Origin: Streptomyces sp. BHT-5-2
GTDB taxonomy: Bacteria; Actinomycetota; Actinomycetes; Streptomycetales; Streptomycetaceae
DNA length: 64,000 nt
Direction of reading: 5' to 3'
NCBI RefSeq assembly: GCF_019774615.1
Contig: NZ_CP081497.1
Location: 2,744,963-2,808,962 of the forward strand
This document shows, piece by piece, positions 1-8,918 of the stretch. Position 1 is the first letter of the stretch. The number at the start of each line of letters is the position of its first letter. Both the position numbers and the translations under genes were made by a program. The notes beneath the pieces are model-generated. The model saw only the letters and a program-made list of their open reading frames with translations, searched no databases and had not been told where the DNA came from.

Positions 1-1171
1 GGAAGGTGATCCCGGCGTCCTGGAGGCGGCGGGTCAGCGCGTCCCCCATGGCCACGGCCGTCGTCACCTGGCCTGCGGTCTCGGGTAGGTCGTCGAAGGC
101 CAGGCTCAGCGCGCCCTCGGCGAGCATCTTCGCGGTCTCGTCGTAGCCGGGATCGCCGCCCGCGACCTCGGTGACCAGGCGGGTGCCGCCGCCCGAGGCC
201 ACGAACCGCACCGCGAACCAACTCCGCGCCCGCCGCTGCCGACTCGGCCCCTCGCCCGGTTGCAGCCGACCGGACATCCAACGACGGGCGGGCGGAACCT
301 GGGCGAGCGCGGACAGGGCTCCCGCTCCCAGGACGCCGGCCACCGCCGTCGGCAGCCGGCGCACCCCCGCGTAGTGGCGGTAGCGGAAGTCCGGCCCGTA
401 GTGGTCGAGGGTGGCGGCGGAGCGGGCGACGATGCGCGGGTCCAGGGTCGGCAGGGGCACACCCCAGGTGCGGGTCTCCCGGCTGCGGACGGGCGGCCCG
501 AACGGGGCGCGCACCGTACGGCCGGTGAGCGGTGGTTCGGCCCGTCGACGGGCCCGGGCGGCCCGGGCCATGGCAGCCGGGCGGGAGACCGCGGTCAGCG
601 CCGAGGCGAGCGTCCCGCCGGAGAGCGTGGCATTGGTCCGCACGAAGCCGTCGATGCGCACCGGGTCCCCCTTGGGGAGCAGCCCCACCGTGTAGTGCAC
701 CCCCAGGTCGAACGGGACGGAGTCGAAGCCGCAGGCGTGGACGAGCCGTGCCCTGGTGGCCCGGGCGGTGGCGTCGTGGCGCAGGTACATCCGGTCCACG
801 AACTCCGGCTCGCCCGTGAGGTCCAGGTAGTCGGTGCCGGCCTCGGCGCAGGCCGCGACCAGCGGCTCGCCGTGCAGCAGATACGGCCCGACCGTGGTGG
901 CCAGGACGCGGGTGGTGGCGGCGAGGGCGCGCAGCGAGTCCGGGTCGGCGCTGTCGGCCCGCAGCAGCGGGAGGTCCGCGCAGGCAGGGGCGACGGCCGC
1001 CAGCCGGTCGCGCAGCCGCTCCAGTTTGGCCGTGCTGCGTCCGGCCAGTGCCCATCGGCAGCCCTCGGGGGAGTGCCGGGCCAGGTACTCCGCGGTGAGT
1101 GCGCCGGCGAAGCCGGTCGCCCCGTACAGCACGAGGTCGTGGTCCCGTCCTGAAGTGTGCTGCCGTGGCAT
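1..1171 (-). CDS. Saccharopine dehydrogenase-like / trans-acting enoyl reductase family protein, 3' end cut by window edge
   Basis: Reading leftwards from an ATG at 1171 the frame stays open to the window edge, so the C-terminus is missing. A purine-rich AGAGGA sits 6 bases before the ATG. The N-terminus (HDLVLYGATGFAGALTAEYL) is a Rossmann GxTGFxG nucleotide-binding loop, followed by AGRSTAKL and the DYLDLTGE stretch typical of the saccharopine-dehydrogenase NADP-binding family, which includes mycobacterial trans-acting enoyl reductases. Family knowledge suggests an NAD(P)H-dependent reductase of acyl or lipid substrates; the substrate cannot be read from the sequence. It diverges from the NanT-like transporter across about 235 bases. 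Confidence 0.85.
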   Translation of the reverse strand, partial: MPRQHTSGRDHDLVLYGATGFAGALTAEYLARHSPEGCRWALAGRSTAKLERLRDRLAAVAPACADLPLLRADSADPDSLRALAATTRVLATTVGPYLLHGEPLVAACAEAGTDYLDLTGEPEFVDRMYLRHDATARATRARLVHACGFDSVPFDLGVHYTVGLLPKGDPVRIDGFVRTNATLSGGTLASALTAVSRPAAMARAARARRRAEPPLTGRTVRAPFGPPVRSRETRTWGVPLPTLDPRIVARSAATLDHYGPDFRYRHYAGVRRLPTAVAGVLGAGALSALAQVPPARRWMSGRLQPGEGPSRQRRARSWFAVRFVASGGGTRLVTEVAGGDPGYDETAKMLAEGALSLAFDDLPETAGQVTTAVAMGDALTRRLQDAGITF

Positions 1172-1405
1172 CTGCGTCCTCTCTGGTCCGGGGTCAGGAC
1201 CCTAAGGAGTCGTCGACGGTACGTCAATGAACGGGTGGGGCGGTGACATTGGCGGCGGACAGGACGTGGGCCCGTGCGTCCCGTCTTGACGCGGCGGGGG
1301 AGCGGCGCCAGATTCGAGCGAGGAGAGGGGACGTCCGACGTCCGGTTCGTCCGCGTAAGTGTGACGGGTGGGCCGGGCGGCTGCCGGAGGAGGCCGGTTC
1401 CTGCG

Positions 1406-2941
1406 ATGACGCATCCCGCGGACACCCCGGACCGGGCGCCGCTCCGCGCCTGGTACCACGAGGTCGCCCCGCGTCAGTGGAAGGCGCTGTCCGCCGCCTG
1501 GCTCGGCTACCTCCTGGACGGCTTCGACTTCGTGCTGATCACGTTGGTGCTGACCGAGGTCGCCGACGACTTCCGTCTGGACACCGCGACCGCCGCCTCC
1601 CTCGTATCCGCCGCCTTCGTCACCCGCTGGCTGGGCGGCGCGCTCCTGGGCGGGCTGGGCGACCGGCACGGCCGGAGAACAGCCATGATCACCAGCATCC
1701 TGCTCTACTCCCTGGGCACCTTCGCCTGCGGATTCGCCTGGGACTACACCAGTTTGTTCGCCGCCCGACTGGTGATCGGGGTCGGCATGGCGGGGGAGTA
1801 CAGCACCAGCGTGACCTACGTCCTGGAGAGCTGGCCGGGTCGGCTGCGCAACCGGGCCTCCGGATTCCTGATCTCCGGTTACGCGGCCGGTACGGTCGTC
1901 GCCGCCCAGCTGTACGCCTGGGTGGTGCCCGCCTGGGGCTGGCGCTGGATGTTCCGGCTCGGGCTACTGCCCGTCCTGGTCGCCCTGTGGATGCGCCGCT
2001 CGCTACCGGAAGCCGGGGACTGGCAAGCCGAGATCGCGGCCGCCGGGGGAGGAAACGGGGCGGGGCATGAGGAGCGCCCGAATCCGTTCCGGTCGCTGTT
2101 CGGCGGCCGGCTTCGACGCCTGGTCAACGGCGCGGTCGCGGTGGTCGCGTCCGTCGCGCTGTGCTGTGCCTTCACCCCGCTCGGCGCGGGGTTCGTGCCG
2201 TGGGCGGCCACGGTCGCCGCGCTGTGCCTGGTCGCCTTCGCCGCCCAACTGGGCGGCCGCGGCGGCCGGCTGCTGTACGTCGCCCTGATGGCGACGGTGT
2301 TCTGCGCGTTCCTCTACAGCTGGCCGGTACAGGCCCTGCTGCCCACCTACCTGAAGTCCGATCTGGGATACACGCCCCGGCAGGTCGGCGACGTGATGTT
2401 CTTCGCGGGGTTCGGCACCATGGCCGGCTGCTGGCTGGCCGGGTTCACCGGGGATCTGCTCGGCACCCGGCGCGCCTATGCGTACACCCTGCTGGCCTCG
2501 CTGGCGTTTGTGTTCCCGGTGTTCGCGGTGCGCGGGAGTCTGGTGGGGCTGGGGGCGCTGATCTTCGTCCTGCTGGCGCTGGGGCAGGGCATCTCCGGGA
2601 TCCTGCCCAAGTACATCGCGGGGCACTTCCCGACCGCGACCCGCGCCGCGTCGCTGGGCTTCGTCTACAACGTGGGGGCACTGGGCGGCGCGGTGGCACC
2701 GGTCCTCGGGGCACAGCTCGCCCGCGGTATGCCCCTGGGGCGGGCGCTGGCGGTCCTCACCTTCGGGCTGACGCTCCTGGTCGTCGTCCTGGTGGGCGGC
2801 GACGTCCCGCGGCGGCTGGCACGGCTGGTGAGCCGTCAGGTACCCGGCGACCAGCTGGTGTCGGGCCCGCAGCGCGGGGCCGACGCGGAGGGTGGGGCGG
2901 ATGCCGCGCGAGGGGACGCATCGGCGGGGGCGACACAGTGA
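1406..2941 (+). CDS. nanT: NanT-type sialic acid (MFS, SHS family) transporter
   Basis: A 511-residue major facilitator. Its N-terminus (around residues 20-50, with LSAAWLGYLLDGFDFVLI) and the GDRHGRR loop-2/3 motif, followed by LVIGVGMAGEY and ASGFLISGY, closely follow Escherichia coli NanT, the sialate:proton symporter of about 496 residues. The hydrophobic profile supports at least 12 membrane spans, with the longer central part typical of NanT. The start is placed at the ATG at 1406, with GGAGGAGG about 12 bases upstream, not at more distal codons. No nanA, nanK or nanE homologue is seen nearby, so the true substrate may be another sugar acid. The C-terminal tail is hydrophilic and alanine/glycine rich. 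Confidence 0.85.
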   Translation: MTHPADTPDRAPLRAWYHEVAPRQWKALSAAWLGYLLDGFDFVLITLVLTEVADDFRLDTATAASLVSAAFVTRWLGGALLGGLGDRHGRRTAMITSILLYSLGTFACGFAWDYTSLFAARLVIGVGMAGEYSTSVTYVLESWPGRLRNRASGFLISGYAAGTVVAAQLYAWVVPAWGWRWMFRLGLLPVLVALWMRRSLPEAGDWQAEIAAAGGGNGAGHEERPNPFRSLFGGRLRRLVNGAVAVVASVALCCAFTPLGAGFVPWAATVAALCLVAFAAQLGGRGGRLLYVALMATVFCAFLYSWPVQALLPTYLKSDLGYTPRQVGDVMFFAGFGTMAGCWLAGFTGDLLGTRRAYAYTLLASLAFVFPVFAVRGSLVGLGALIFVLLALGQGISGILPKYIAGHFPTATRAASLGFVYNVGALGGAVAPVLGAQLARGMPLGRALAVLTFGLTLLVVVLVGGDVPRRLARLVSRQVPGDQLVSGPQRGADAEGGADAARGDASAGATQ

Positions 2942-3028
2942 CCGGCTGGAGGCGGGGAGGAAACGGGCAGCGCACACAGGAGGGAAGGCGGACGTACTGC
3001 GCAGAGACGGATGTGGCCGCAGCCCGGG

Positions 3029-3763
3029 TCACTCGGTGCTGTCGCCGTGCCGCCCCAGGGTGACCCCGCGGACGCCCTCCATCTCCGTCAGGGCCTCCAC
3101 CAGAGGGTGCGCCGATCCGCTGCCCTCCAGACGGAGCAGCGCCTCGGCCGCCGTCCGGGCCTCGTCCGCGCCCGTCTCCACCTGGACGTCGGTGACCCGG
3201 AACCCACTGCCCGTGCACAGCTCCAACATCCGGCCCAGCAGCCCGTGTTGCGCCTGGTAGGTCAGGCGCAGTTCGACCTGGTCGAAGGAGGGCCCCGAGG
3301 GGATCCGCTCCGACACCATGGAGAAGCCCCGCACGATCAGGAAGTGCGCCGCGGTCGCACCCATTCCGAGCAGCGGCAGCCCGCCGCCGCAGGCCATACC
3401 GATGGCGCAGGTCAGCCAGATGGTCGCGGCCGTCGTCAGGCCCCGAACCGCGTCCTTCCGCACGAAGATCAGGCCACCGCCGATGAAGCCGATGCCGGAG
3501 ACGACCTGCGCGGCGACCCGCGACGGGTCCAACGCCACGCCGTCGGTGCCCAGCAGCGCGCCGAAGCCGTGGATCGACACTTCCATGAACAGGGCGCTGC
3601 CCACCCCGACGAGGGTGTGGGTGCGCAGTCCGGCGCTTTTCTGCCGGGCCTCGCGTTCCAGTCCGATGAGTGAGGAGAGCAGCAGGGCTATGGCCAGCTC
3701 GGCGAACTGACGCAGCCCCTGACCGGCGTGTATGTCGAACAGTGCCGCAGCGAGATGAGACAT
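3029..3763 (-). CDS. MgtC/SapB family membrane protein
   Basis: A 244-residue protein with an N-terminal MgtC membrane domain. It begins near residue 24 (LAIALLLSSLIGLERE), continues through GLRTHTLVGVGSALFM and QVVSGIGFIGGGLIF, and ends with TTAATIWLTCAIGMACG. These are the hallmark conserved segments of the MgtC/SapB family, with about four to five membrane spans. The last 80 or so residues form a soluble ACT-like domain, as in many MgtC proteins. Homologues act in low-magnesium adaptation and modulate the F1Fo ATPase; the role here is inferred. It is convergent with the NanT-like gene, with about 87 bases between them and no clear terminator. Confidence 0.9.
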   Translation of the reverse strand: MSHLAAALFDIHAGQGLRQFAELAIALLLSSLIGLEREARQKSAGLRTHTLVGVGSALFMEVSIHGFGALLGTDGVALDPSRVAAQVVSGIGFIGGGLIFVRKDAVRGLTTAATIWLTCAIGMACGGGLPLLGMGATAAHFLIVRGFSMVSERIPSGPSFDQVELRLTYQAQHGLLGRMLELCTGSGFRVTDVQVETGADEARTAAEALLRLEGSGSAHPLVEALTEMEGVRGVTLGRHGDSTE

Positions 3764-4208
3764 GGCGGCATTGTCCCTCCGCCGGCCCGGCGTGCGGCGC
3801 TCCGCGGGCCGTTGTCAGTGGTCGCGGTTAGCGTTGAGGGCGATGGGTGGCGCGGACATACGCGCAGCTCGCCGGTGGCATCGCAGGCGGTGCGGGACAG
3901 GGGAGCGGACGTGGAGGACGGCATGGCAAAGGCGGCAGCGCGCGGGACGGCAGGGGCGCGGGCGAGGGCCTGCGCGCCCGGGCGCGGGATAGCCGCCGGA
4001 CTGCTCATCGACCGGCTCGGCGGGGGATAGCGGCGCGGCGGCAGCAGGCGCGCGAAGGCCCGTGGCGGCGATGGCAGTTGAGCATCGTCGGCGCGGGCCT
4101 TGTTCGTTGACGGCCACTTGGCATGGGGGGCTTGTGGAAAGTGGAACACGTTCTTAACATCGCGAGTGTTACATCAGAAGTGTCACAGTGCGGAAGGCAT
4201 GGGGCGCG
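3764..4208. other. Intergenic region upstream of the fatty-acid oxidation genes
   Basis: About 445 bases between the MgtC start and the CoA-transferase start. I see no convincing gene. The right end is less GC-rich and holds a short palindrome, GAACACGTTC (4144-4153), and an imperfect dyad, TGTTAC (4167-4172) with GTCACA (4182-4187). These are reasonable candidates for regulator binding upstream of the beta-oxidation genes. Short open frames in the middle (for example 3911-4030) have no supporting ribosome site or recognisable product. Confidence 0.5.
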
Positions 4209-5345
4209 ATGACGCAGTCAGGGAACGGCCCGCTCAGCGGGGTGCGGGTGGTGGAGCTCGCCGGCATCGGCCCCGGCCCGTTCGCGGCCATGCTGCTCGC
4301 GGACCTCGGCGCCGACGTCGTCCGCGTCGACCGCCCCGGCGGCGCCGGACTCCGCATCGACCCGGCCGCCGACCTCACCAACCGCAACAAGCGCTCGGTG
4401 CTGGTGGATCTCAAGCAACCCGCCGGCGTGGCACAGGTCCTCGATCTGGCCGAGCGCGCCGACGTCCTGATCGAGGGGTACCGCCCGGGGGTGGCCGAGC
4501 GACTGGGCGTCGGCCCCGAGCCCTGCCTGGCGCGCAACCCCCGCCTGGTCTACGGCCGGATGACCGGCTGGGGACAGCAGGGCCCGCTCTCCGCCACCGC
4601 CGGCCACGACATCGCCTATATCGCCATCACCGGCGCCCTCGGCATGATCGGCCCGCCCGACGGCCCGCCCGCCGTCCCCGCCAATCTGCTGGGCGACTAC
4701 GCAGGCGGCTCGCTCTACCTCGTCATCGGTGTGCTCGCGGCCCTCCAGCACGCCCGCACCGACGGCGGGGCGGGCCAGGTCGTGGACGCCGCGATCGTCG
4801 ACGGCACGGCCCATCTGACGGCGATGATCCACGGCATGCTGGCAGCCGGCGGCTGGCAGGACCGGCGCGGTGCCAATCTGCTCGACGGCGGCACGCCGTT
4901 CTACGGCACCTATGAGACGGCCGACGGCGGCTACATGGCCGTCGGCGCGCTGGAGCAGAGGTTCTACGCCGAGTTCATCCGCCTGCTCGGCATCGAGGAC
5001 GAGGTCCCCGGCCGGGACGACCTCGCCGCCTGGGGCGAGCTCCGCACCGCCATCGCCGCCCGCTTCCGGACCCGCACGCGGGCGGAGTGGACCGCCGTCT
5101 TCGAGGCGTCCGACGCCTGTGTGGCGCCGGTGCTCTCGCTGCGCGAGGCACCCGGGCACCCGCATCTGGCCGCCCGCGGCACCTTCGCCGAGCACGCCGG
5201 CCTCACCCAGCCCGCGCCCGCACCCCGCTTCTCGGCCACCCCGGGGACGCTCCGCAGACCCCCCGCCCAGCCAGGAGCGGACACCGAAGAGGTCGCCCGC
5301 GACTGGCGCGTCCCCAGCCTGGAGCGGACGGAGGCGGCCCACTGA
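4209..5345 (+). CDS. CaiB/BaiF family CoA-transferase, alpha-methylacyl-CoA racemase-like
   Basis: A 378-residue family III CoA-transferase/racemase. The N-terminus LSGVRVVELAGIGPGPFAAM is diagnostic for the family, followed by LGADVVRVDRPG and the RNKRSVLVDLK segment. The GHDIAYIAITGAL stretch and the Asp in GDYAGGSLY resemble mycobacterial alpha-methylacyl-CoA racemase, which epimerises 2-methyl-branched acyl-CoAs so that beta-oxidation can proceed. Start chosen at the ATG at 4209 with GGAAGG upstream; a GTG at 4188 is in frame but less likely. The stop overlaps the next gene (TGATG), so the two are probably translationally coupled. Streptomycete membranes are rich in branched-chain acids, which fits a racemase at the head of this operon. 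Confidence 0.88.
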   Translation: MTQSGNGPLSGVRVVELAGIGPGPFAAMLLADLGADVVRVDRPGGAGLRIDPAADLTNRNKRSVLVDLKQPAGVAQVLDLAERADVLIEGYRPGVAERLGVGPEPCLARNPRLVYGRMTGWGQQGPLSATAGHDIAYIAITGALGMIGPPDGPPAVPANLLGDYAGGSLYLVIGVLAALQHARTDGGAGQVVDAAIVDGTAHLTAMIHGMLAAGGWQDRRGANLLDGGTPFYGTYETADGGYMAVGALEQRFYAEFIRLLGIEDEVPGRDDLAAWGELRTAIAARFRTRTRAEWTAVFEASDACVAPVLSLREAPGHPHLAARGTFAEHAGLTQPAPAPRFSATPGTLRRPPAQPGADTEEVARDWRVPSLERTEAAH

Positions 5346-6370
5346 TGGAGCTCTCCACCACCCTTCCCTACGCGGCCGATCCGCGCCGCGCCGCCGAGGA
5401 GGCCGCCGCGCTCGAACGCGCCGGAATGGACGTCATCTGGGTCGCCGAGGCATACGGCTTCGACGCACCGACCATCATGGGCTTCCTGGCCGCCCGCACC
5501 GAGCGCGCCCGGATCGGCTCGGCGATCCTCAACGTCTACTCCCGCACCCCCGCCCTGATCGCCCAGACCGCCGCCGGACTCGACGCCCTCTCCGGCGGCC
5601 GCGCCCTGCTCGGCCTGGGCGCCTCCGGCCCACAGGTCGTCGAGGGCTGGCACGGCACGCCGTACGACCGACCGCTGGCCCGCACCCGCGAGACCATCGA
5701 GCTGTGCCGCCGCATCTGGCGCCGCGAGGTGATCGACCACCACGGCATCACCGACATGCCGCTGCCCCCGGAGAAGGGCGGCCGGTTCGGCAAGCCGCTG
5801 AAGATCCTCTCCCGCCCGGTGCGCCCCTCGATCCCGGTCTACGTCGCGGCCCTCGGACCGGCCAACGTCCAGATGACCGCCGAACTCGCCGACGGCTGGC
5901 TGCCCGCCCTGTTCGTCCCGGAGCGGGCCGCCGACGTCTGGGGCGGTCCGCTGGCCGAGGGCACCGCCCGCCGCGACCCCGCGCTCGGCCCCCTGCGGAC
6001 CGTCGCCGGCGGCCTGCTCGCCATCGGGGACGACGCCGCCGCGGCCCGGGACCTGGCCCGCTCGACCATCGCGCTCTACGTCGGCGGCATGGGCGCCCGG
6101 GGCCGCAATTTCTACCACGACCTCGCCGTCACCTACGGCTACGAACAGGCCGCCCACACCATCCAGGAGCACTACCTCGCCGGCCGGAAACGCGAGGCCG
6201 AGGCCGCGGTGCCGGACGAGTTCTGCGAGCGGGTGTCGCTGTGCGGGCCCGCAGGGTACGTCCGGGAGAGGATCGCCGCGTACCGGGAGGCCGGTGTGAC
6301 GATGCTCAACGTCCAGCCCATAGGCCCCGATCCCGTCAAGCTCGTCGAGACCGTCAGGAACTGGCTCTGA
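5345..6370 (+). CDS. F420-dependent LLM-class (luciferase-like) oxidoreductase
   Basis: A 341-residue TIM-barrel protein of the luciferase-like monooxygenase superfamily. Visible family features are AGMDVIWVAEAYGFDAP near residue 25, ARIGSAILNVYSRTPALIAQ, and RALLGLGASGPQVVEGWHG. The last two match F420-dependent methylene-tetrahydromethanopterin-reductase-like proteins of actinobacteria. Its ATG shares one base with the TGA of the racemase gene. The operon position suggests oxidation or reduction of an acyl-CoA-linked substrate, but neither cofactor nor substrate can be proven from sequence. An FMN-dependent monooxygenase is the alternative. Confidence 0.85.
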   Translation: MELSTTLPYAADPRRAAEEAAALERAGMDVIWVAEAYGFDAPTIMGFLAARTERARIGSAILNVYSRTPALIAQTAAGLDALSGGRALLGLGASGPQVVEGWHGTPYDRPLARTRETIELCRRIWRREVIDHHGITDMPLPPEKGGRFGKPLKILSRPVRPSIPVYVAALGPANVQMTAELADGWLPALFVPERAADVWGGPLAEGTARRDPALGPLRTVAGGLLAIGDDAAAARDLARSTIALYVGGMGARGRNFYHDLAVTYGYEQAAHTIQEHYLAGRKREAEAAVPDEFCERVSLCGPAGYVRERIAAYREAGVTMLNVQPIGPDPVKLVETVRNWL

Positions 6371-6465
6371 GGGGACCGGGCAGAGGAAGCGCCCACCGGG
6401 GGACACCCCGGGCCCCGGCGGAGCAGCCCGCCGACCACCCAGGACATCCCCGAAGGGACAGCAGA

Positions 6466-7608
6466 GTGAAGCGCCAGATCTTCACCGAGGACCACCACGC
6501 CTTCCGCGAGACGGTGCGCACCTTCCTCGCCAAGGAGGTGACGCCGCACTACGACAAGTGGGAGAAGGACGGCATCGTCAGCCGGGACGCCTGGCGGGCC
6601 GCCGGCCGGCAGGGGCTCCTGGGCCTGGCCGTGCCCGAGGAGTACGGCGGCGGAGGCACCACCGACTTCCGCTACAGCGCCGTCCTGGCCGAGGAGTTCA
6701 CCCGCGCCGGCACCCCCGGCTTCGCCATCGGGCTGCACAACGACATCATCGGCCCCTACCTGACCTCGCTCGCCACCGAGGAGCAGAAGCGCCGCTGGCT
6801 GCCCGGCTTCTGCAGCGGCGAGACCATCACCGCCATCGCGATGACCGAGCCCGGTGCCGGCTCCGACCTCCAAGGCATCCGCACCACCGCCGAGGACCAC
6901 GGCGACCACTGGATCCTCAACGGCTCCAAGACCTTCATCTCCAACGGCATCCTCGCCGACCTCGTCATCGTCGTCGCGAAGACCACCCCCGAGGGCGGTG
7001 CGCACGGCCTGAGCCTGCTGGTCGTCGAGCGCGGCGCGGAGGGCTTCGAACGCGGCCGCAACCTCGACAAGATCGGCCAGAAGTCCCAGGACACCGCCGA
7101 GCTGTTCTTCAACGACGTACGGGTTCCCAAGGAGAACCTCCTCGGCGAGCTCAACGGCGCCTTCGTGCACCTGATGACCAACCTCGCCCAGGAGCGGATG
7201 GCGATAGCAATCGCCGGGATAGCCGCCGCCGAGCACCTGCTGGAGATCACCACCGGATACGTCAAGGAGCGCGAGGCGTTCGGCCGGCCGCTCGCCAAGC
7301 TCCAGCACATCCGGTTCGAGATCGCCGAGATGGCCACCGAGTGCGCGGTCACCCGCACCTTCCTCGACCGCTGCATCGCCGACCACTCCGAGGGCACCCT
7401 CGACGCCGTGCACGCCTCCATGGCCAAGTGGTGGGCCACCGAGCTGCAGAAGCGGGTCGCCGACCGCTGCCTCCAACTCCACGGCGGATACGGCTACATG
7501 ACCGAATACCCCGTCGCCCGAGCCTTCACCGACGGCCGCATCCAGACCATCTACGGAGGGACGACCGAGATCATGAAGGAGATCATCGGCCGCTCCCTGC
7601 TCGGCTAA
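6466..7608 (+). CDS. Acyl-CoA dehydrogenase, long-chain/LCAD-like
   Basis: A 380-residue FAD flavoenzyme that makes trans-2-enoyl-CoA. It has the N-terminal helical domain, the FAD-contacting signature AMTEPGAGSDLQGI, the middle beta domain and the C-terminal helical domain ending in IQTIYGGTTEIMKEIIGRSL. The glutamate that medium-chain enzymes use as base (YEGT) is glycine here (YGGT). As in LCAD and isovaleryl-CoA dehydrogenase, the base is probably the Glu in LAQERMAIAIAG. Start is the GTG at 6466, with GAAGGGACAG upstream. It is the third gene of the degradation operon. Confidence 0.92.
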   Translation: MKRQIFTEDHHAFRETVRTFLAKEVTPHYDKWEKDGIVSRDAWRAAGRQGLLGLAVPEEYGGGGTTDFRYSAVLAEEFTRAGTPGFAIGLHNDIIGPYLTSLATEEQKRRWLPGFCSGETITAIAMTEPGAGSDLQGIRTTAEDHGDHWILNGSKTFISNGILADLVIVVAKTTPEGGAHGLSLLVVERGAEGFERGRNLDKIGQKSQDTAELFFNDVRVPKENLLGELNGAFVHLMTNLAQERMAIAIAGIAAAEHLLEITTGYVKEREAFGRPLAKLQHIRFEIAEMATECAVTRTFLDRCIADHSEGTLDAVHASMAKWWATELQKRVADRCLQLHGGYGYMTEYPVARAFTDGRIQTIYGGTTEIMKEIIGRSLLG

Positions 7609-7670
7609 CCCTCCCGACTGCGCCTCACCGGGGACAGTCCCCGGACCCCGGCCGACAGAAAGGCTTTTCA

Positions 7671-8885
<1,215 letters not shown>

Positions 8886-8918
8886 CCCCTCGTCCCACCC
8901 CACTACGGAGTACCGACC

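Noticed and set aside
260..1153. Plus-strand open frames at the left edge
   Set aside because: They lie antisense to the saccharopine-dehydrogenase-like gene and lack recognisable motifs.
3911..4030. Small open frame ending RGIAAGLLIDRLGGG, faintly like the start of a cobalamin-synthesis protein (CobD)
   Set aside because: No ribosome site, no continuation of homology after the stop, and alanine/arginine-rich as random GC-rich frames are.
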